A stretch of 64,000 nucleotides of DNA from Sphaeramia orbicularis. Lineage: Eukaryota > Chordata > Actinopteri > Kurtiformes > Apogonidae. Numbering within the stretch: the stretch's first letter is position 1; each line of letters begins with the position of its first letter. The position numbers were made by a program, and so were the translations under genes. Shown here in pieces: positions 56,715-64,000 of the stretch. Location of the stretch: the NCBI RefSeq assembly GCF_902148855.1, contig NC_043964.1:34294898-34358897 (forward strand). Reading direction: 5' to 3'. Below the pieces are notes generated by a model that was not told where the DNA came from, ran no database searches, and was given only the letters and a program-made list of their open reading frames with translations.

Positions 56715-57156
56715 TCTCTTCGAGCACAGTAATACACTGCTGTGTCCTCTGTCTTCAGACTGTTCATCTGCAGATACAGCTGGTTTCTGCCATTGTCTCT
56801 GGAGATGGTGAAACGACCTTGGACTGACTGGGAATAGTGGATGAACCCACCACTATACAGAGTAGCGATCCACTCCAGTCCTTTTCCAGGAGCCTGTCTG
56901 ATCCAGGCCAGATGGTTGCTACTGACTGGCAGACCAGATGTTGTACAGGTCAGTCTGTGGGATTCTCCAGGTCTTTTTACTGCCGGGTCAGATTCGGTCA
57001 GAGTCTGACCATCAACACCTGCGAAGGCAAATGAGAAAACAGGAAATGTTTATAAGCTGTTAGTCTTTTAATAAGAACCTGATCTTCAGACTGGTGAATA
57101 TCTTGACCTGCCCAGCAGATAGTTAAGAGCAGCAGTCCTGTCCTACAGTCCATCAT
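56715..57156 (-). CDS. IGHV: V28: IGHV family A, mosaic 3' end
   Basis: Leader exon 57108-57156 ([17 protein letters not shown]), 89-nt intron, V exon 56715-57018. [21 protein letters not shown]1 [14 protein letters not shown]2 [11 protein letters not shown], end [11 protein letters not shown]. Twin of V7, with the same family-B-like FR3 end and RSS (56676-56714, CACAGTG/23/ACAAAAACT). It differs mainly in CDR2. No Met in FR2. Octamer-like TTTTGCAT at 57216-57223. Open. Confidence 0.88.
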
Positions 57157-57223
57157 GTTCAACTGTTCTCACATGCCTCCTGCAGTCAGATAAGTAGAGG
57201 AGGAGGACTTCTGAGTTTTGCAT

Positions 57224-58435
57224 CGACTCCACCTAAAAAACAAACTGTTCACAGACAAACATTTGGTTCTTAAAAATCAGCACAGAATGAATCTTTTTTT
57301 TTTTTTTTAGGTCTATTCCATTATGTCAAATAGTGAGGAGAAGATTATAAATATAAGTAAACAAGCAACTTCTAAAAATAAAAAATATTCACTAAAGTTA
57401 AAGCCTTTATCTGTATATCATTCTCATTTTATCTTTTAATCTCATCATCTTGTTAATCAATATCATTCAAATCTTAATTTATAATCAAAATGCTTTGGGA
57501 TGCAGTGATATATTGGGTACATACCAGTATCAGCTGACATTCCTGATATCAGCCAATATCAGTATCTTCACATAAATATATTTTCACTGACTGCATATTT
57601 ATCTGTTTGTAATGTTCTTTTTTTTTATTTAGTTTTGTTTTTTCATAAATGTGTATGTTTATTTCTATATTAATTCAATGATGATGTAGTGAAGGGCTTA
57701 AAAACTTTAAAACAGTTACTATGTATATTTATATATAGTAAAAATAATTTTCTTACGAGGATTAAATGACAAGAAAACCAAAATAAAGAAACAGAAAGTA
57801 ACACATGCACTGGCAGTCGCTATTGGCAAAATAATTATACTGTTATATTGATAATACCCATCAATAATCTGTGCATCTCTAAAACGCTGCCATTCATTGT
57901 ATAGTGTTACTTTTCAGTTCTTTTATATTTCACAAGAGATCAGTGTAAGTTAAACACTGCAGTCCAATACCTTCGTGGCGTTTTTTCTAAAGGTCTCTCC
58001 ATACACATTTCTTTATTAACATAAAAGACCAGCTAAATTTGTTGTTTAAAGCATCATTTGCTTTAAGTCTGTATAAACTGAATCAGTTTATGAAGACCAA
58101 CTATAGTCAACAATTGAGTGGAATATGTGTTTATGTTTTATTAGTTGAATCAGAATTTTTTTTTCTTTTTTTTTTTTTTTTTCACATTAAAAATAAATTA
58201 ACCCAAAAATCATTGAATCTTGATATCGTAACTGTTTAGAGGTTTTTATTTTTAACATAAAAAAACTATAAATGAATTGAAGATTTTTGCATATGATGTT
58301 AAACTAAACATGCAGCAAAAATACACAGAGGGGTGTACAAATAATAATACTGAAATGGAGAATCAGCTGAAGAAGGAGGTGTACAGTATGTTTCTGTTAC
58401 AAAGCGATGAGTTCATAATACTGCATACAGGGTAA
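57224..58435. other. Intergenic flank between V28 and V29
   Basis: No gene. Collinear with 20.29-21.80 kb but without the SINE. Confidence 0.7.
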
Positions 58436-58474
58436 AGATTTTGTACAGCTGCTTCACTAACTCCAGTCACTGTG

Positions 58475-58829
58475 GCTCTCGAGCACAATAATAAACAGCA
58501 GAATCTTCAGTTTTCAGACTGTTCATCTGCAGATACATCTGCTCTTTGCTGTTGTCTCTGGAGGTGGTGAAACGGCCTTGGACTGACTGGGAATAGTAAG
58601 TGCTGCCACCATTCGTGGAAGTAGCGATCCACTCCAGTCCTTTTCCAGGAGCCTGTCTGATCCAACCCATCCAGTTGCTGCTAAAGCTTAGTCCAGTTGC
58701 TGTACAGGTCAGTCTGTGAGACTCTCCTGGTCTCGTCACAACTGGGTCAGACTGTGTTATGCTCCAGCCTTGAACACCTGTTAACACCAACACAGCAAAC
58801 ACCAAGAATGTTCTCATTCTGTCAGCCAT
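58475..58829 (-). CDS. IGHV: V29: IGHV family B, intronless leader
   Basis: [31 protein letters not shown]1 [14 protein letters not shown]2 [11 protein letters not shown], end YYCARE. RSS 58436-58474 is CACAGTG/23/ACAAAATCT. An extra T upstream puts the earlier ATG (used in frame in other copies) out of frame here. This supports MADRM as the true start across the family. Confidence 0.9.
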
Positions 58830-58879
58830 GTTTACAGTGTGTTTTAAGGCTGAAATCCATGATTCTGCTTTAAATAGAA

Positions 58880-59575
58880 TCTGTACTGGATACTCTGGGA
58901 CAATTTGTTTACAGTAGCTCCTCCTACATCAGATTCATAGTGAACCTACTGAATAATAATGAGGTTATTTTTAATATTAAACAAAAAGACTTTCACCTCC
59001 AACACAGTAAATAGAAGTTGTGAGAATATTATTTACCCTCAAAGACATAAAACTATTTTTGTTGTGACTTCCTATATTTAACTATTCCTTTATCACTATT
59101 TATTCTATTACTCTCAGAAATGTTCCTTTATTTTATTGATTGATTGTGTTGTTGTTTATTGTTCATAAAGGTGTAGATTCAAAAGGTTAAGAAATTCAAA
59201 GGCTGAACTGAAAAGAAAAATGTATGTTTAACTTGCCTTGCCATGAATTTAATCTAAATTTTAAATGACTCAAACGCATTCAGTTCATAATTTCATGTTA
59301 TTTAAACGGAAGTGAAAGAAATGAATGGATTATATTCATCACTGTTAAATTATATAAAGATTATTGTGTATGTATGTTAATTTTCTGGTTCTATTTTGTT
59401 TTTACATCTAAGGTTTTGCTGCAGACGTACAGATTTAAAACACTCGGACAGCACTGTCCCAGTGCAATTGCTGATGCTGTAAATGCATAAATATGCAAAT
59501 TGTCATGAAGCTTCAAAGGAAAAATTCATTCTCATAACTGAAACCTCAGACTGGAATTGAAAAAAATAACTACAT
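58880..59575. other. Intergenic flank right of V29
   Basis: No gene. B-upstream flank, then C-downstream-like flank, but the C gene expected in the cassette is missing; simple repeats and a D gene follow. Confidence 0.6.
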
Positions 59576-59694
<119 letters not shown>

Positions 59695-59919
59695 TAGGGA
59701 CAGAGTTTTGAGAAAGAAAGAAAGAAAGAAAGAAATGAATTTGATAATTTATTTAATTTGTTTAGATTTGTTTTAGAGATAACTTAAAATTTAACTGATG
59801 TCTTCAAAAAACTCGTTTTCAACAGTATACTTACTCTTTATGTCTTTCTGGGGTCATGTGTAATACATTCTGGATGGTTTGAGTATTTGTGCAGGTCTGT
59901 TGGTGTTTGTGTCACTGTG

Positions 59920-60370
59920 CGGTAACGTGCACGAACACAGTAATAAACAGCTGTGTCTTCAGGCTGCAGATTCTGTCCACTTATAGTCACTCTTCCAGCA
60001 GACATGTCTCTGCTGAAGCTGAACTTGTTTTGAAATGCATTGTTTTTATAAAAGCTGCCACTACTTCCTCCCCACTGATGGAAAATCCAGTCCATTGGTT
60101 TTCCTTCACGTTGTCTGATCCACCTGTTGCATAGCTGTTGTCAGTCAGAGAATAACCAGAGACCTGACAGCTGATGGTCAAAGTGTGTCCAGGCTGCAGG
60201 ACCACTGAGTCTGGCTGGATCAGGTCTATACTGTACACACCTGTGGAAACACAAACCAACATTATCTCCATCATTCATCTGACTGATACATGTTTACCAT
60301 GTGTTTAGTAAAGTCACAGTTTCTCACAGGATCCAGATGCCAACAGCAGTATCAGAGCTACAGAGAACAT
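59920..60370 (-). pseudogene. V30: IGHV family D (frameshift)
   Basis: Leader exon 60328-60370, 87-nt intron, V exon 59920-60240. One base is missing at the FR2 start (near 60122), so the frame breaks after SYATG. The rest reads KPMDWIF, CDR2 HQWGGSSGSFYK, KFSFSRDMSAGRVTISGQ, end YYCVRARYR. RSS 59882-59919 is CACAGTG, 22 bp, ACAAATACT. It could be an assembly error, since nearby sequence shows similar doublet losses. Confidence 0.8.
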
Positions 60371-60909
60371 GACTGATGATGAGATGAACTGAAGGGATCT
60401 CCTCTGACTGACACAAACACACGTCACTTCATTATAACTAATAGTCATTTACATATTGTTGAATAAACAATTAGAGCTTTTTCATAATCAGTAGAGAATA
60501 CAGTATAAGTATTCTAACGATGATGCTGCTGAAACTGCATTGAAAGGAATCCGTCAATAAAGACTAGCTTTGGTCACATGAAGAATCTGTATGTTCATGT
60601 TTTATAATTTTTTAAAAAAAATTTCCACATCAAAAACCAAAGTACTCAGAAATTACTGAATCACGAGATTGTAACTCTTTAGAGGTTTGTAGTTTTTAAA
60701 TAAAAACTCCTAATGAATTGAAGGTATTTGCATGTGATGCTAAACTTTGAAGTTGCAGAAAAAATACATAGAGAATTCAACAGATGATGATATTGAAAGG
60801 AGAATCAATTAAGAAAAGGGATGTGTATGTTTATGTTCAAAGGGATAAGTTAGGTTTTATTGCATGAATTAGGATTTGTACAGCTGCTTCACTAACTCCA
60901 GTCACTGTG

Positions 60910-61345
60910 TCTCTCGTGCACAATATAAACAGCAGAATCTTCAGTTTTCAGACTGTTCATCTGCAGATACAGCTGGTTTCTGCTGTTGTCTCTGGATATG
61001 GTGAAACGACCTTGAACTGACTGGAATAGTAACTATTGCCACCACCATTACTGTTATATGCGATCCACTCCAGTCCTTTTCCAGGAGCCTGTCTGATCCA
61101 GTGCATGTTGTAGCTGCCTAATGTGAATCCAGATGTTGTACAGGTCAGTTTGTGGGATTGTCCAGGTCTTTTTACTGCAGGTTCAGATTCAGTCAGAGTC
61201 TGACCATCAACACCTGTTCAAGGAGAAAAAGTGCATTAGACCTGCATCACAGTTTGACTCCAGATGGATTTGTTATTAATTGTTTGGTATCTTCACCTGC
61301 CCAGCAGATAATGAAAAGCAGCAGTCCTGTCCTATAGTCCATCAT
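60910..61345 (-). pseudogene. V31: IGHV family A (frameshifts)
   Basis: Leader exon 61297-61345 open ([17 protein letters not shown]), 83-nt intron, V exon 60910-61213. CDR1 [11 protein letters not shown] and CDR2 [12 protein letters not shown] are readable. Single-base losses near 61024 (after YYS) and 60922 (at the YYC codons) then break the frame, and the last Cys is lost in frame. The nonamer also lacks one T. RSS at 60871-60909 with CACAGTG. Decay or sequencing error. Confidence 0.8.
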
Positions 61346-61483
61346 GTTCAACTGCTCTGTTCTCTGTTGTCCTCTCTGCACTCACATAAGTAGAGGTGGA
61401 GGACATCTAAGTTTTGCATTGACTCCTCCTTTGGTTTTCACAGGAAAGGGGATAAAAAAAACTCCAAAGAAAGTAGTTTATTA

Positions 61484-61486
61484 TTA

Positions 61487-61530
<44 letters not shown>

Positions 61531-61554
61531 TATTATTATTATTATTATTATTAT
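61484..61554. repeat. (ATT)n microsatellite
   Basis: About 70 bp of ATT/TTA repeats. Confidence 0.95.
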
Positions 61555-61754
61555 ATGTAATTGATTTCTTCAAGAGTCCTGAAACATTTTGTGAACTTCA
61601 CTATGTAAGGAAAAAGAAAAGAAAAACAAAAACAAACAAAAACCAAAAAAAAAAAAAAAAAAGATTGGGAACTGATGTAAATAAATAAAAAAGAGAGAGA
61701 GAGAATGAAATTACTTTGAAATTGTTGAGTTAAGTTAAATGTAACCGATACCTT

Positions 61755-61885
61755 AAAAAAAACATGGTTCTTTTCTACTTTATATGTACTCTTTATTTGT
61801 TTCAGGGGTCATGTGTATTAAAGTCCGGATGGTTTGGATATTTGTGCAGATCTGTTGGTGTTGGTGTCATTGTGCACTGACCCTA
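61755..61885 (-). pseudogene. Family-D V relic near V32
   Basis: Matches the relics at 9.3 and 24.5 kb up to the heptamer, which reads CACAATG on the minus strand (61868-61874). Unrelated sequence starts at about 61882, and the FR3 stub reappears near 62378 ('acaggtaaagctacatgtgttctttgaagca'). An insertion has split the relic. Confidence 0.6.
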
Positions 61886-62377
61886 CGGCACGCCCGTGGG
61901 CCTAAAAAATTATATTAATATTCATGTACTATAAAAATATAATAAATCAGGACAATGGATGTTTTTTCAACTTTTGCTCAAAGTTTAGACCCCAATGCTA
62001 ATAAAAGTACATCAAAAGTGTATTTTAGTGCAAATTTTAATGTTCAAAACATGATTTTAATCTTTGTGGGGTGGAAATATACGCTATTAAAATCTCAGAC
62101 ACGAACAATTTATTTATGCATACCATCGTCAATCCAGCTGAAAAAAAAACAGGCAAGGATAAAAAATTCTAATTTCTCTTTTAGTTTGTTACAGTTTACT
62201 CAGGCATAGTAATAGATACAATATTTTAGACAATGGGAATAGATTCTGTAAGGTCTCTAAATGTCCATAGACACCAAGAACATCCATATGAACCTTATTA
62301 CTGTGAAGTAATTCTTCATTTACTTTGGGTATGTATTTTTAGATGTTTCCCCCGAAAATATGGTCAGGGTTAAACAG
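61882..62377. other. Unidentified insert in a D relic
   Basis: About 495 bp starting 'cctacggcacgcccgtgggcc' and ending '..ggtcagggttaa'. It splits the D relic between 'cactga' and the FR3 stub. Its frames are short and unrecognised. No clear terminal repeats were seen. Confidence 0.5.
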
Positions 62378-62793
62378 GTAAAGCTACATGTGTTCTTTGA
62401 AGCATCATTTGCCTTAAGTCTTTATAACTGAATCAGTTTATATAGATTACCAATGGTCATGATGAAGAGTGGAATATGTGTGTTTAAATTTTATGCATTT
62501 GCTCAAAATACATTTTTTTTTCCACATCAAAAGCTAAAGTGATCCAAAAATATTTAAATCATGAAATTGTAACTCTTTAGATTTATGTTTTTAGTTTATA
62601 CAAGAAAATTCTAAATTAATTGAAGATGTTTGTGTATGAGGCTGAGGAGCTCCACAGATATGATATTGAAAGGGAGAATCAATTGAGAATAAATAAGATG
62701 TATGTTTCTGTAACAAACGGACAAGTTCAGTAAACTGAAGATAGGAGTATTGTTGGATTTTGAACAGCCTCTCAAATAACTCCAGTCACTGTG

Positions 62794-63241
62794 TCTCTCG
62801 TGCACAATAATAAACAGCAGAATCTTCAGTTTTCAGACTGTTCATCTGCAGATACAGCTGGTTTCTGCCGTTGTCTCTGGAGATGGTGAAACGGCCTTGG
62901 ACTGACTGGGAATAGTAAGTAGTGCCACCACTACCACTATGAATCCAAGCGATCCACTCCAGTCCTTTTCCAGGAGCCTGTCTGATCCAGGCCATGTGAG
63001 AGCCACTGAAGGAGAATCCAGATGTTGTACAGGTCAGTCTGTGGGATTCTCCAGGTCTTTTTACTGCCGAGCCAGATTCTATCAGAGTCTGACCCCAAAC
63101 ACCTGCGAAGACAAATGAGAAAACAGGAAATGTCTATAAGCTGTTAGTCTTTTAATAAGAACCTGATCTTCAGACTGGTGAATATCTTGACCTGCCCAGC
63201 AGATAGTTAAGAGCAGCAGTCCGGTCCTACAGGTCCATCAT
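62794..63241 (-). pseudogene. V32: IGHV family A, leader frameshift
   Basis: V exon 62794-63102 is open: [18 protein letters not shown] subgroup, CDR1 [14 protein letters not shown]2 [13 protein letters not shown], end YYCARE. Intron 89 nt. The leader exon (63192-63241) is 50 nt instead of 49. An added base gives MMDL then a stop. RSS 62755-62793 has CACAGTG/23 but nonamer TCAAAATCC. Octamer-like TTTTGCAT at 63301-63308. One base decides function, so an assembly error should be excluded. Confidence 0.8.
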
Positions 63242-63308
63242 GTTCAACTGTTCTCACATGCCTCCTGCAGTCAGATAAGTAGAGGAGGAGGACTTCTGAG
63301 TTTTGCAT

Positions 63309-64000
63309 TGACTCCACCTAAAAAACAAACTGTGAACAGAAAAACTATGGTTCCTAAAAATCAGCATAGAATGAATCTTTTTTTTTTTTAGGTTTATTCC
63401 ATTATGTCAAATAGTGAGGAGAAGATTAGAAATATAAGTAAACAAGCAACTTGTAAAAAAACAAGATATTCACTGAAGTTAACGCCTTTATCTGTCTATC
63501 ATTCTCATTTTTTTCTTTTAATCTCATCATCTTGTTAATCAATGTCATTCAAATCTTAATTTATAATCAAAATGCTTTGGATCCAGTGATATATGGGTAC
63601 ATACAAGTATCAACTGACATTCCTGCTATCAGTCAATATCAGTATCTTCACATAAAATGTCTTTTTATTGATTGCATAGTTATCTATTGCGTAATGTTTT
63701 GGTTTCATTTAGTTTTTTGGGGTTTTTGTTTGTTTTTTTTTTCATAAATGTGCATGTTTAAATCTATATTAATTCAATGATGATGTAGTGAGGGGCTCAA
63801 AGACTTTAAAACAGGTACTATTTATATTTATATATTGTAAAAATAATTTTCTTGTAAGGATTAAATAACAAGAAAACCAAAATAAAGAAACAGAAAGTAA
63901 CACATGCACTGGCAGTCGCTATTGGCAAAATAATTATACTGTTGTATTGATAATATCCATCAATAATCTGTGCATCTCTAAAATGCTGCTATTCATTGTA
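63309..64000. other. Family-A4 upstream flank to window end
   Basis: No gene. Collinear with the flanks right of V7 and V28 ('tctattccattatgtcaaatagtgagga', 'cagtcgctattggcaaaataat'). By this pattern a family-B gene is expected just beyond the right edge. Confidence 0.65.

Overview
The window is vertebrate, almost certainly teleost fish, genomic DNA. It holds a dense block of immunoglobulin heavy-chain variable (IGHV) segments. The evidence is repeated Ig V exons with the FR1 Cys, the [12 protein letters not shown]-type FR2 and a YYCAR end, each followed by a recombination signal sequence (RSS) of heptamer CACAGTG, a spacer of about 23 bp and an A-rich nonamer. Intergenic DNA is AT-rich with fish-type repeats. 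No D, J or constant-region exons were seen. All V segments lie on the minus strand, so any D/J/C genes would be to the left of coordinate 1.

I count 32 V segments (named V1 to V32 from left to right) plus one orphan leader exon. They form four families. Family A (mature start DGQTLTES..; leader MMDYRTG..; 82-89 nt leader intron) has 17 members. Family B ([10 protein letters not shown]..; leader MADRMRTF..) has 8 and carries NO leader intron. Family C ([11 protein letters not shown]..) has 4. Family D (SIDLIQPDSVV..; 22-bp RSS spacer) has 3. About 25 have an open leader plus V exon; two of these have abnormal heptamers (V1, V21). V5, V9, V12, V19, V30, V31 and V32 are broken.

Layout: 1-5.9 kb is a nearly full-length L1/Tx1-like LINE on the minus strand with open ORF1 and ORF2. 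From 7.5 kb to the right edge the V genes recur in the cassette order B-C-D-A(-A-A), with shared intergenic flanks, so the locus grew by tandem segmental duplication. Mobile elements mark single copies of duplicated blocks: a Tc1-like remnant (8.4 kb), two solo LTR fossils (15.6-17.2 and 40.6-41.2 kb), SINEs (20.3 and 30.0 kb), a TTAA-flanked non-autonomous element (26.4-27.3 kb), a mariner-like remnant (45.3-45.8 kb) and three copies of an inverted-end repeat. For most of these an uninserted paralogous site is visible elsewhere in the window.

How the parts work together: each V is transcribed from an octamer-type promoter just upstream of its leader, and its RSS lets RAG join it to a D segment. 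Family choice, CDR1/CDR2 variety and between-copy exchange (mosaics such as V7 and V28) supply germline diversity. The most unusual feature is the precisely intronless leader shared by all eight B genes.
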